A stretch of DNA of 64,000 nucleotides, from NCBI RefSeq assembly GCF_024158125.1, contig NZ_JAMZFT010000004.1:1-64000 (forward strand), written 5' to 3'. The DNA is from Futiania mangrovi (GTDB lineage: Bacteria > Pseudomonadota > Alphaproteobacteria > Futianiales > Futianiaceae). The translations under genes and the position numbers were made by a program. A model generated the notes under the pieces. That model had not been told where the DNA came from. It worked only from the letters and a program-made list of their open reading frames with translations, and made no database searches. Below are positions 46,869 through 55,316 of the stretch, piece by piece (the first letter of the stretch is position 1; each line of letters begins with the position of its first letter).

Positions 46869-47555
46869 TTAGCCGACCGCCGGCGGGCAGAGCGTGCCGA
46901 TCTTGCCCTCGGTGGCGAGCGGCGCGCCCGTCATCTCCTGCAGCCGCTCCACGGTCATGCCGGGCACCATCTCCTTCAGCACGAAGCGCCCGTCCTGCAC
47001 ATGGATCACCGCGACGTCGGTGAAGATGCGCGAGACGACGCCGACGCCGGTCAGCGGATAGGTGCAGCGCTCGATCAGCTTGTGCTCGCCGGTGCGCGTG
47101 ACATGGCTGGTGATGACCCAGACCGACTTGGCGCCGACAACGAGGTCCATGGCTCCGCCCACGGCGGGCACCGCGTCATCGCCCGCGCGCCAGTTGGCAA
47201 GGTCGCCATTCGGCGCGACCTGGAAGGCACCGAGGATCGCCACGTCGATATGGCCGCCGCGGATCATCGCGAAGCTGTCGGCATGGTGGAAGAAGGAGGC
47301 GCCCGGCAACAGCGTCACCGGCTTCTTGCCCGCGTTGACGAGGTCGTAGTCCTCCTCGCCCTGCGGCGGACGCTCGCCGAAGCCCAGGACGCCGTTCTCG
47401 GTGTGATAGGTGACCTGCCGGCCTTCGGGCACGAACTGGGCGACCTGTTCCGGAATTCCGATGCCGAGGTTGGCATAGGTCCCGTCGGCGATGTCCTGCG
47501 CCGCGCGCCAGGCCATCTGTGCGCGGCTGAGGCGCGTCACGGTTTCGGTGCTCAT
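46869..47555 (-). CDS. scoB: 3-oxoacid CoA-transferase subunit B
   Basis: A 228-aa CoA-transferase beta subunit. The catalytic Glu is E53 in YHTENGVLG, which forms the glutamyl-CoA intermediate in class I CoA-transferases. GGAMDLVVGAK and TVERLQEMTGA follow the ScoB/PcaJ/AtoA pattern. It moves CoA from succinyl-CoA to acetoacetate or 3-oxoadipate. The start overlaps the subunit A stop (ATGA), giving equal synthesis. Confidence 0.88.
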   Translation of the reverse strand: MSTETVTRLSRAQMAWRAAQDIADGTYANLGIGIPEQVAQFVPEGRQVTYHTENGVLGFGERPPQGEEDYDLVNAGKKPVTLLPGASFFHHADSFAMIRGGHIDVAILGAFQVAPNGDLANWRAGDDAVPAVGGAMDLVVGAKSVWVITSHVTRTGEHKLIERCTYPLTGVGVVSRIFTDVAVIHVQDGRFVLKEMVPGMTVERLQEMTGAPLATEGKIGTLCPPAVG

Positions 47556-48280
47556 GGATAGACGGCTCCTTCGGCGAACAGCAGTTCCTCCTGGGCGGGG
47601 TCGGCGACCTGCACGATACGGTCGACGAAGATGCCCGGCGTGACGACCGCCTCCGGATCTATGGCGCCCGGCTCCACGACGTTGCGGACCTGTACCACGG
47701 TCGTTTGCGCCGCCATGCACATTACGGGGCCGAAGTTGCGCGCCGACATGTTGTAGAGCAGGTTGCCCGCGCGGTCCGCCGTCTCCGCCTTCACCAGCGC
47801 ATAGTCGGCCCGGATCCAATGCTCCATCACATAGTCCCGGCCGTCGAAGGTGCGCACCTCCTTGCCCTCGGCGAGCGGGGTGCCGACCGAGGCCGGGGTG
47901 TAGAAGGCCGGGATGCCGGCGCCCCCCGCGCGGATCCGCTCTGCCAGCGTGCCCTGCGGCACCACCTCCAGCTCGATCTCGCCCTTGAGATAAAGCTCGG
48001 TGAACGCCTTCGGATTGGCCGAGCGCGGGAAGGAGCAGATCATCTTGCGCACGCGGCGCTCGCGGATCAGTGCCGCCAGGCCGACGTCGCCGTTCCCGGC
48101 ATTGTTGTTCACCACCGTCAGGTCGCGCGCGCCCTGGTCGATCAGCGCGTGGACAAGTTCGATGGGCGAGCCCGCGCCGCCGAATCCGCCAACCAGCACG
48201 GTTGCGCCGTCGGGCACATCGGCCAGCGCCTCCGCGATCCCCATGACGGGCTTTTCCACGACCTTCGCACGTGCAGTCAA
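47552..48280 (-). CDS. scoA: 3-oxoacid CoA-transferase subunit A
   Basis: A 242-aa alpha subunit with the CoA-binding motif VGGFGGAGSP and the segment TVVNNNAGNGDVGL. The TTG at 48280 is chosen because GGGGAGG lies 9 nt upstream; an internal ATG would remove the N-terminus. With subunit B it could feed acetoacetate or 3-oxoadipate into central metabolism, which suits branched-acid degradation elsewhere in the window. The choice between ScoA and PcaI type is not certain. Confidence 0.86.
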   Translation of the reverse strand: MTARAKVVEKPVMGIAEALADVPDGATVLVGGFGGAGSPIELVHALIDQGARDLTVVNNNAGNGDVGLAALIRERRVRKMICSFPRSANPKAFTELYLKGEIELEVVPQGTLAERIRAGGAGIPAFYTPASVGTPLAEGKEVRTFDGRDYVMEHWIRADYALVKAETADRAGNLLYNMSARNFGPVMCMAAQTTVVQVRNVVEPGAIDPEAVVTPGIFVDRIVQVADPAQEELLFAEGAVYP

Positions 48281-48424
48281 AGCAGCCGGCCTCCCCTTTC
48301 TGCTGCCTGCCGGATCTCCCGGCGGCATGTCTTGTTCGGCGCCCGGGAGCCGAGGCCCGTGCGGCGCGGTGGCGATCTTAGAGGATGCACATGGCGAGGG
48401 CCACCCGGGGCCGAGCCCTACGCT

Positions 48425-48444
48425 CTGTCCGCACGTCCGGACAG
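48425..48444. promoter_or_regulatory. Candidate operator, CTGTCCG-N6-CGGACAG
   Basis: Perfect 7-bp arms in the 253-bp divergent region between the CoA-transferase operon (-) and the pirin gene (+). The regulator is unknown; no regulator gene is adjacent. Confidence 0.4.
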
Positions 48445-48533
48445 CGTTGCACGAGCGCCGCCCCATGGACCTTTGTGCGCGACTGCCTATCTCAGGCTCC
48501 AAGACCGGGGTTCGCCGGGGCCAAGAGAAAGGG

Positions 48534-49433
48534 ATGACCGTTCCGATGCGCACGCAACCGATGACCGACGCTTCTCCAGCCTCCGGCGCAGATGCGATCC
48601 GCCCGGTCCTGCGGACCTTCCGTGGCATGCCGACCAGCGACGGGGCCGGCGTGCGGCTCTCACGTGTGATCGGGACGCCCGCGCTGCCCGATCTCGATCC
48701 CTTCCTGATGCTCGACGAGTTCCGGGCCGACGATCCGAAGAGCTACATCGCAGGTTTTCCCGACCACCCGCACCGCGGGTTCGAGACGGTGACCTACATG
48801 CTCGCGGGCCGCATGCGGCACGGCGACAACCAGGGCAATGTGGGCCTGCTGCGCCCCGGCAGCGTGCAATGGATGACCGCCGGGCGCGGCATCGTGCATT
48901 CGGAGATGCCGGAGCAGGAAGACGGCCTGATGTGGGGCTTCCAGCTCTGGGTGAACCTGCCCGCGCGCGACAAGATGACCGCGCCCCGCTACCAGGACAT
49001 TCCGCCGGAGGACGTGCCCGAGGTAACGCCGCCTGGCGGAGGCAAGGTGCGCGTCGTTGCGGGCGAGGTCGACGGCGTCGCGGGCGCGGTCAGCGCGATC
49101 GCGACGGATCCGGTCTATCTCGACGTGATCCTGCCGCCGGGTGCATCCTTCGAGCACGCGCTGCCCGCGGGTCACAACGCCTTCGTCTATGTCTACACGG
49201 GTACCGCGCACGTCGGCCCCGCAGATGGCGGGCAGGAGGTGGGCGAGCGGACGCTGGGCGCGCTGGGAGCGGGTGCTCGCGTCCGCATCGCTGCGGGCGA
49301 TGCGGAAGCCCGTGCGCTGCTCGTCGCAGGCCGTCCGCTGCGCGAACCCGTGGCCCGCTACGGTCCCTTCGTGATGAACACCGAGGCCGAGATCCACCAG
49401 GCCATCCGCGACTACCAGGCCGGGCGGTTCTGA
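48534..49433 (+). CDS. Pirin family protein
   Basis: A 299-aa bicupin. The metal site is visible as two His in DHPHRGFETVTYML, then His and Glu in IVHSEMPEQE. Pirins bind iron; some show quercetin 2,3-dioxygenase activity and others act as regulators or redox sensors. The ATG at 48534 is preceded by GAGAAAGGG. Two further in-frame ATGs follow within 27 nt. It is convergent with the TAXI-TRAP permease, with 7 bp between stops. Confidence 0.88.
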   Translation: MTVPMRTQPMTDASPASGADAIRPVLRTFRGMPTSDGAGVRLSRVIGTPALPDLDPFLMLDEFRADDPKSYIAGFPDHPHRGFETVTYMLAGRMRHGDNQGNVGLLRPGSVQWMTAGRGIVHSEMPEQEDGLMWGFQLWVNLPARDKMTAPRYQDIPPEDVPEVTPPGGGKVRVVAGEVDGVAGAVSAIATDPVYLDVILPPGASFEHALPAGHNAFVYVYTGTAHVGPADGGQEVGERTLGALGAGARVRIAAGDAEARALLVAGRPLREPVARYGPFVMNTEAEIHQAIRDYQAGRF

Positions 49434-49440
49434 GCGCGCG

Positions 49441-51225
49441 TCAGATACCCCCTGCAAAAAGTGCCGCACCGCCCAGGCTGACCAGAAGAGCGCGCCACGC
49501 CACGGGTTTCTGCGAGATCAGGCCGTAGGAAATCGCGGCAAGACCCGCGCCAACCTTGAGAAGCGCGGCCAATGCCAGCGCAGGTTCGGTACCGAGCGCG
49601 ATCAGCGACGGATTGGCGACCATGCCCAGCGGCACGAGATAGAGCCCGAGCCCGAGCAGCATCGCCACGCCCGCGACCTTCAGCCAGTTCTCCCCCACCA
49701 TGCCCGAGGCAATGAACACCGCCCCGCAGACAGGCGGCGTGATGGTCGAGAGCAGCGCGTACCAGAACACGAACAGGTGCGCGGTGAGCGGCGGAAGCCC
49801 CAGCTTCTGAAGCGCCGGCCCGGCTACCGAGACGCAGATGACATAGGCCGCGGTCGTCGGCACCTCCATGCCGAGGACGAGGCAGGCAATAGCAGTCAGC
49901 AGCAGGGCGGGCCACAACTCGCCGCCTGCGCCGGCGAGGATCAGCGAGGTGATCTTTACGCCGAGACCCGTGAGACCCAGGACGCCAATCACGATCGAGG
50001 CGCAGATGATGATGGACGCGATCGTCGCGATCTGGCTGCCCGCCGTGATCAGCGCGGTTTCGATCCGCTCCCGTGTCCGTGGCAGGGAGAAGGTGAGGCG
50101 CCCGTCCAGAAACAGCAGCACGAAGCCCGCGAGGATGGCGACGCAGGCGGCGTATTGCGGGGTGTAGCCGCCAACGAACATGCGCTCCAGCAACAGAACG
50201 AAGGGCACGGCGAAGAACAGCGAGGTGACGAGCACGTCGCGCCGCGACGGCCGGTCCTCCGCCGCCACGGGCTTGAGGTCGTAGCGGCTGGCGAAGGCAT
50301 CGATGCCGATCCAGACGGTGGCGAAATAGAGCAGGGCGGGAAGCATGGCTGCCGCCATGATCTCGGCATAGGGGGTGCCGGTCAGTTCCACCATGACGAA
50401 GGCGCCCGCGCCCATCAGCGGCGGCATGATCTGGCCGCCGGAGGAGGCGACCGCCTCCACCGCGCCGGCGAGCGGGCGCGGATAACCGAGCCGCCGCATC
50501 GCGGGCAGCGTGATCGCGCCGGTGGATGCGACGTTCGCCGACGCCGAGCCCGAGATCGAGCCGAAGAGGGCCGAGGAAAGTACCGAAACCTTGGCCGCTC
50601 CGCCCTTCAGCCGCCCGGCGGCTGCGGTCGCGAGGTTCATGAACCCCTGGCCTGCCTCGCCCGCGTTCAGTACGGCACCGAAGATGACGAAGATCGCGAC
50701 CACGTCGACGGAGACGCCGGTCAGGCTGCCCCAGAGGCCGCCCTCGGCGATGGTCAGCGTGCCGAGGAAGCTCGACAGCGGAAGGCCGGGGTGTCCGAAC
50801 TCGCCCGGGAGATGCTGGCCGAAGAGGCCGTAGAGCAGGGCCAGCGCCGCAACCGTCGGCAGAGGCCAGCCGATGGCGCGCCGCGCCATCTCCAGCGTCA
50901 GCGCCAGCAGGACGATGGCGAGCGCGAGCTGACCGTTGCCCGACAGGAAGCCGTACTGGTCGGAAAGCGCGTCCGCATTCAGCGCGATCCACAGCGTTGC
51001 ACCCATCCCGATCGCGGAGAGCGCGAGGCCCGTGCGCAATTGCAGCTTCGTGCGTGCGGCGAACACGAGCACCCAGGGCAGCGCCAGCGCCATGTGCACC
51101 GGCCGTGCGACGAGGGCCGGCGTCAGTCCGGAGAACACGAGGCTGAGGTGGAAGGCCACCGAAACGGCACCGAGGGCGGCCCAGAAGAGCCGCCCTCGCG
51201 CAGAAAGATCGTTCTGCGGTGTCAC
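49441..51225 (-). CDS. TAXI-type TRAP transporter fused permease
   Basis: A 594-aa membrane protein joining the small (DctQ-like) and large (DctM-like) permeases, standard for TAXI systems. FGSISGSASANVASTGAITLP and SSGGQIMPPLMGAGAF are the fused-permease signatures, and ITPPVCGAVFIASG is the C-terminal one. It takes up an organic anion with the binding protein encoded 7 bp upstream. The substrate cannot be predicted. Confidence 0.9.
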   Translation of the reverse strand: MTPQNDLSARGRLFWAALGAVSVAFHLSLVFSGLTPALVARPVHMALALPWVLVFAARTKLQLRTGLALSAIGMGATLWIALNADALSDQYGFLSGNGQLALAIVLLALTLEMARRAIGWPLPTVAALALLYGLFGQHLPGEFGHPGLPLSSFLGTLTIAEGGLWGSLTGVSVDVVAIFVIFGAVLNAGEAGQGFMNLATAAAGRLKGGAAKVSVLSSALFGSISGSASANVASTGAITLPAMRRLGYPRPLAGAVEAVASSGGQIMPPLMGAGAFVMVELTGTPYAEIMAAAMLPALLYFATVWIGIDAFASRYDLKPVAAEDRPSRRDVLVTSLFFAVPFVLLLERMFVGGYTPQYAACVAILAGFVLLFLDGRLTFSLPRTRERIETALITAGSQIATIASIIICASIVIGVLGLTGLGVKITSLILAGAGGELWPALLLTAIACLVLGMEVPTTAAYVICVSVAGPALQKLGLPPLTAHLFVFWYALLSTITPPVCGAVFIASGMVGENWLKVAGVAMLLGLGLYLVPLGMVANPSLIALGTEPALALAALLKVGAGLAAISYGLISQKPVAWRALLVSLGGAALFAGGI

Positions 51226-51232
51226 GAAGCGG

Positions 51233-52189
51233 TCAGCGCAGGCTGTCCGGCACGGCGACGCCCGCTTCCTCGTAGTAGCGCAATGCGCCGGGGTGCAGCT
51301 TGCCCGTCACATTGGACAGCAGGTCCGGCGACACGGCCTTCCACCAGGCGGCGCTTTCGCCCATTTCGGCCTTCTTCGTCCAGAAGGTCTTGGTCAGCGT
51401 GTAGGCGGTGTCGTCGTCCATCGCGGTCGTCGCATAGGCGACCACCGGCAGGGAAGTGGTCACGGTGTCCGTGTCGACACCCGCATAGGTTCCCGCCGGG
51501 ATCACGAGGCGGGTGCGCTTTGTTTCCGCCACCTGCTCCTCCGTCATGGAAACGAGCGAGATGCCCGTGCTGGCGGCTGCCTCGGTGACGTTCGGGGCGG
51601 GGAAGGAGCCCGCGGTGACGAAACCGTCGATCTGGCGGTTCTTCAGTGCGCTGGCCGCATTGCCAAGCTCGGCGTCGGCGATCTTCACCTTGTCCTTCAG
51701 GCCGAACATCTCGACGTATTTTGCGCCCTCGTTGGCGCCGAAGGAGCCCTTGCCGAGCAGGATGGTCTTGCCTTCGAGATCGGCGAAGCTCTGCACGCCC
51801 GCGTCTGCACGCATCACGAAGTGCATGGTGAGCGACGGAATGGGAAAGAGCGCCCGGATCTCGTCGAACTTCGGGTTGCCCTTGTCCTTGAAGGGACCGG
51901 CGCCCTTCTGCGCCGCGCCGACGAGCGCCGGGGGCGTGGTGAAGACGTAATTTCCGGGCCGCACGGCCGCTTCCATCACGTTCTGGACCGATCCCTGGCT
52001 CTCCTCGACGGTCAGGATCACGCCGCCATCGGTCCCGGCCTTCATCGCCTCGGCCAGTTCGACGCCCATCTGGTAGTAGGACGTGCCGGCCTTGGCCGAC
52101 TTGTAGGTCACGCGGGTTTCCGCCTGGGCCCCGGTCGCGCCCGCGAGCAGGACACCGGCCGCGATCAGCCCCGTCATCATCCGCTTCAT
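51233..52189 (-). CDS. TAXI family TRAP transporter solute-binding protein
   Basis: A 318-aa periplasmic protein starting at 52189, with signal peptide MKRMMTGLIAAGVLLAG..AQA. The mature N-terminus VTYKSAKAGTSYYQMGVELA corresponds to the TAXI motif region. It delivers the ligand to the fused permease. Ligands of characterised TAXI proteins include glutamate and 2-oxoglutarate-like acids. No stem-loop lies between the two genes. Confidence 0.87.
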   Translation of the reverse strand: MKRMMTGLIAAGVLLAGATGAQAETRVTYKSAKAGTSYYQMGVELAEAMKAGTDGGVILTVEESQGSVQNVMEAAVRPGNYVFTTPPALVGAAQKGAGPFKDKGNPKFDEIRALFPIPSLTMHFVMRADAGVQSFADLEGKTILLGKGSFGANEGAKYVEMFGLKDKVKIADAELGNAASALKNRQIDGFVTAGSFPAPNVTEAAASTGISLVSMTEEQVAETKRTRLVIPAGTYAGVDTDTVTTSLPVVAYATTAMDDDTAYTLTKTFWTKKAEMGESAAWWKAVSPDLLSNVTGKLHPGALRYYEEAGVAVPDSLR

Positions 52190-52412
52190 GTTTTTCCTCC
52201 CGGTCTGAGCCGCTCTTTTGCTGGTATTCGAAACGCATCCATGCCGCATGGGCCGGTCCTGTCAAGCGTAACGCGCGCCTGCCGTCCCGATCCCGGCGAT
52301 TGCGTATCGCGACCGTCAGGAGTTGACTAACGAGGCGGTTACAACCTGCAATCGAGCATGTAGAGTGGATGTGCGTGCCGCTGGGGAGCACGTACCGCGC
52401 TGGCAGGCCACC

Positions 52413-52616
52413 ATGCGCCATCCGCTGTTAAGGCTTCTTCTCATGCTTGCGCCGCCCGTGGTCAGCGGGGGGGCCATTCATGTCGTCATGTCGGCGATGG
52501 GCGCGGACCCTTCGATCGCGCTCTTTCTCTCCGTCGTCGTTGGCCTGCTAACGCTTGTCCTGGCGTTCCTGCTGGTCCGGCCGTCCGTGCTCAGGATCCG
52601 CCGGAAGAAGGAGTAG
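52413..52616 (+). CDS. Small membrane protein of unknown function, two predicted helices
   Basis: A 67-residue protein from ATG 52413: MRHPLLRLLLMLAPPVVSGG, a second hydrophobic segment (IALFLSVVVGLLTLVLAFLL), and a basic tail RIRRKKE. The tail suggests both ends face the cytoplasm. I do not recognise it. Its last 26 bp overlap the 3' end of the convergent RiPP-cluster protease. A TTG 90 nt upstream is an alternative start. A role in peptide export or immunity is possible but unsupported. Confidence 0.5.
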   Translation: MRHPLLRLLLMLAPPVVSGGAIHVVMSAMGADPSIALFLSVVVGLLTLVLAFLLVRPSVLRIRRKKE

Positions 52617-53577
52617 GCCGGGGCGTCAGGTCGACCGCCTCGTTCCACATCAGATATCGCCCGCCGAAATGGATCCCGACGACGGCGCCCGTGGCGGGAT
52701 CGATCACCGGGGAGCCCGAGCTGCCGCCCAGGGTCGAGGCATCGTGCCGCAGGGTGTAGAGTGCAAGCTCCCGGCTCAGGATCCTGCCTGGCAGAACCCG
52801 TTTCACATTGTAGATGCCCCGGAAGATCCGCTGCATGACCTCGGCGTCGTTGCGCCGCGAGTCGAACGCCGGATAGCCGAGCGCGACCACGTCGGCGCCA
52901 GCGCGCGCGGGCTGCGCTGCGTGGGGCAGCGGAGAAGGGCAGCCGCCGGGCGCCATCTGCAGGACCGCGATGTCGAAGTGGGTGTGCACGCCCCAAATGC
53001 CGGTGACGGCGACCTCGCGGGTCTGAAGACCGCCGATCTCCTCCGCAAAGTCGACGCGCACGCCGACCCCCTCGCGGATGTGCCATCCGTGCACCGGGTC
53101 GTGCGATGCGAACGTCTCCACCACATGGCGGTTCGTGGCGACGAGATCCTCGGCGATCACGAAGCCGGTGCCGACCCAGTCGAGGTCGATGTCGCCTTCC
53201 GCCTCGATCCGGCCGGTCCGGGCCAGCGCGTGCTCGATTGCGGCGCGGTGTCCCTCCAGGTGCGCCCACTCTTCCGGCATGGGGAGGAACTGCCCGTCCT
53301 GCACCAGCACGGCCGGACGCAGCTCCGTGTGGACGATCGCCTCGAGGACCAGGGTATCGCGGTCGGTCAGCGCCTCGGGCGGGGTCGCCTCCGTCAGGCG
53401 CTCCGTCAGGTCGGCCATCTCCGCGGTCAGGGCGGCGGCTTCGGGCGCGCTTTCGGTGTGTGCATGTACCGCGCGGTAGGTCTTCCCGGTATCGAGACGC
53501 CCGCCCCGGGCGATCCAGCCGGGCCGGCAATTGCGGACGAGGCCCAGCAGGCGGCGGCGCTTGTCATGCGGGTGCAT
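52591..53577 (-). CDS. Trypsin-like serine protease of the RiPP operon
   Basis: A 328-aa chymotrypsin-fold protease. The triad is H151 (VATNRHVVE), D202 (HTHFDIAVL) and S287 (GGSSGSPVID). There is no signal peptide or membrane helix, so it should act in the cytoplasm, unlike most HtrA/trypsin-like bacterial proteases. About 130 residues precede the protease domain, partly helical and charged. Its start overlaps the cupin gene by 14 bp, making it the last gene of the RiPP operon. The likely role is leader removal from the modified precursor; this is inference. Confidence 0.85.
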   Translation of the reverse strand: MHPHDKRRRLLGLVRNCRPGWIARGGRLDTGKTYRAVHAHTESAPEAAALTAEMADLTERLTEATPPEALTDRDTLVLEAIVHTELRPAVLVQDGQFLPMPEEWAHLEGHRAAIEHALARTGRIEAEGDIDLDWVGTGFVIAEDLVATNRHVVETFASHDPVHGWHIREGVGVRVDFAEEIGGLQTREVAVTGIWGVHTHFDIAVLQMAPGGCPSPLPHAAQPARAGADVVALGYPAFDSRRNDAEVMQRIFRGIYNVKRVLPGRILSRELALYTLRHDASTLGGSSGSPVIDPATGAVVGIHFGGRYLMWNEAVDLTPRPTPSSGGS

Positions 53578-54436
53578 GGATGTCCTCCTTCAGGGCGCGG
53601 ACGACGAGTTCGGAGAGATCGCCCGGGGGTGCGGGCGCCTGCGCTCTGCCCGGGCGCCAGCTGTCAAGCGCAGCGCGCGTGACCACGGCCAGGGCGGGCG
53701 GCAGCAGGTGCCAGGCGCCGGGCGAGAGGCTCGGGCTATCGGCGTCGCGGGCGCGGACGAGGGCGTTGCCGTCCTCGACAAGATGCAACAGGCCGATGGC
53801 GGCATGAACCGCGCCCGAGGGGCCGTTCGCCGCCTGATGCGGCGTGCCCCGCGGCAGCCAGAGTGCGTCGCCGGCGCGCAGGACGACGCGCTCCGCCGAT
53901 TCCGGACCGCGCGGGCCGAGGCGTGCCGCAACGTCCAAGATCTTCTCGCCCGTCAGAACCAGCATCAGGACGTCGTGCGGATCGCGATGCCAGGGCAGCC
54001 CGGGTGTCTCCGGCGGCCCGGCATAGAGGTTGACCTGGCAGGGCTGCGCGGTTTCTGCCTCGAACGCGCGGGCGAGCCGGTCCCAGCCCGGCGATTGCGC
54101 ATCTGCTTTCTGGATGACGAGGGTCGCGCTGGCCGCGAGAAGCGCCCGCGCGCCGCGTCTTCCCAGATGACCGCCGGGTTCGAGGTGACGCGCAAGGTCG
54201 ACGGCGGCCGCCTTGCCCTCGATCCGGCGGACGGCCCGCACCTCCATGTCGGCGGGACGCGGGCGCAGGCCGTCGGCCAGAGCGGCGGCGAGCGTCAGCG
54301 GCGCTACGGTCTCCAACCGGGCGGCCACCCGCAGCAGTACCGCACCGCCCGTGCGCCGGGGGGCCGCCGCTATCTGCCGGCCGAGACGGCGGATCGCAAT
54401 GGCGTCCGAGGGTCGAACCACGCTGCGGTCAGACAT
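53564..54436 (-). CDS. JmjC-like cupin oxygenase (ribosomal-oxygenase type)
   Basis: A 290-aa protein. Residues about 130-220 match the JmjC/cupin_4 core: QVNLYAGPP, then LPWHRDPHD with H150 and D152 as probable Fe(II) ligands, LTGEKILDVA, and GDALWLPRGTPHQA with the third ligand H200. 2-oxoglutarate-dependent ribosomal oxygenases of this type hydroxylate His or Arg side chains of proteins. Located between YcaO and the protease in a RiPP operon, it may hydroxylate the precursor. Overlaps on both sides (8 and 14 bp) show translational coupling. Confidence 0.75.
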   Translation of the reverse strand: MSDRSVVRPSDAIAIRRLGRQIAAAPRRTGGAVLLRVAARLETVAPLTLAAALADGLRPRPADMEVRAVRRIEGKAAAVDLARHLEPGGHLGRRGARALLAASATLVIQKADAQSPGWDRLARAFEAETAQPCQVNLYAGPPETPGLPWHRDPHDVLMLVLTGEKILDVAARLGPRGPESAERVVLRAGDALWLPRGTPHQAANGPSGAVHAAIGLLHLVEDGNALVRARDADSPSLSPGAWHLLPPALAVVTRAALDSWRPGRAQAPAPPGDLSELVVRALKEDIHAPA

Positions 54437-55316
54437 GGCGCCCTCCCTTCAGTGCACGGACGACGGTCCCCCCGAAGCCGCGGAAGGCGGGCGGCGTCGC
54501 ATCGGCAAAGACGAGCCCGCTGGCGTCGAAGGCCTCTGCCGGGGTGATGACCGGCTGCACGTGCCCGTGTGTGCCCGTGGCGTGGAGGTCCCGGATCGTG
54601 CGTATCCCGAAGGGCGCGAGCAGTGCGTCGCCTGCACCGACGCTGCCCGGCAGCACCTCGCCTTCCGCTGCGAGATGCGCGAGCGCGGCCTCCCGCACAG
54701 CCTTTTCCGCGGAGGCTTGCGGGTCCGGATCGGCGGCGGAGCCCGCCCCCGCGATGCGGCCCCGGCCATCTGCGATGACGGCGAGCATCGCAGGGATCGG
54801 CGCCGGCAGCAGGTAGAGCGTCGCTTGATTCTTGCCGCAGCATTGCGTCCCCGCCGCCGCCACACCGGGGCCACCCGTGGACAGGGCGTCCCTGAGCGCC
54901 GCCCGCTCGATCAGTTCGAGCCCGGCGCGCAGGCAGGCCGTCTGCCTGTCGAAGGCGAAGGCCAAGCCCTCCGACGTTGCGGGCAGAACCGGTCCGCGTG
55001 CGTCGCAGTAGGGCAAATAGACGCGCGCCGCAGGCACCCAACCCGCCGGCACGCCGGAGAACGTTCGGGCAGGGACCTCTGCCGGGGTGCCGTCGGGCAC
55101 CAGCGCCGCGCCGAGCCGTTCGAGACATTCACCCAGCGCCCGCGCTTCCGCATCCTCGCGCGTGGCCCCCGCGCCGAGGCCGAGGGCCACATCCGCCGCC
55201 CCGCCCATGGTGCGCGCGTCGGCTCCTTTCGCCACTGCCACCCAGAGGCCGAGATCTGCAAACGCCCGCGCCTCCAGCGACTCCACCAGACCCGCGAGTG
55301 CCGATGCGTCACGCAT
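54429..55316 (-). CDS. Compact YcaO-domain protein
   Basis: A 295-aa protein with the YcaO ATP-binding pattern: DAEARALGECLERLG, AGLELIERAALRDAL (Glu residues for Mg-ATP) and ASAEKAVREAAL. YcaO enzymes activate peptide backbones with ATP to form azolines, thioamides or amidines. It is about 100 residues shorter than typical YcaO proteins and ends soon after GGTVVRAL, without a Pro-rich C-terminus. No E1-like, TfuA or dehydrogenase partner is encoded nearby. Start 55316 overlaps the SPASM gene stop by 8 bp; the frame is open further upstream but only as a shadow. Confidence 0.82.
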   Translation of the reverse strand: MRDASALAGLVESLEARAFADLGLWVAVAKGADARTMGGAADVALGLGAGATREDAEARALGECLERLGAALVPDGTPAEVPARTFSGVPAGWVPAARVYLPYCDARGPVLPATSEGLAFAFDRQTACLRAGLELIERAALRDALSTGGPGVAAAGTQCCGKNQATLYLLPAPIPAMLAVIADGRGRIAGAGSAADPDPQASAEKAVREAALAHLAAEGEVLPGSVGAGDALLAPFGIRTIRDLHATGTHGHVQPVITPAEAFDASGLVFADATPPAFRGFGGTVVRALKGGRHV

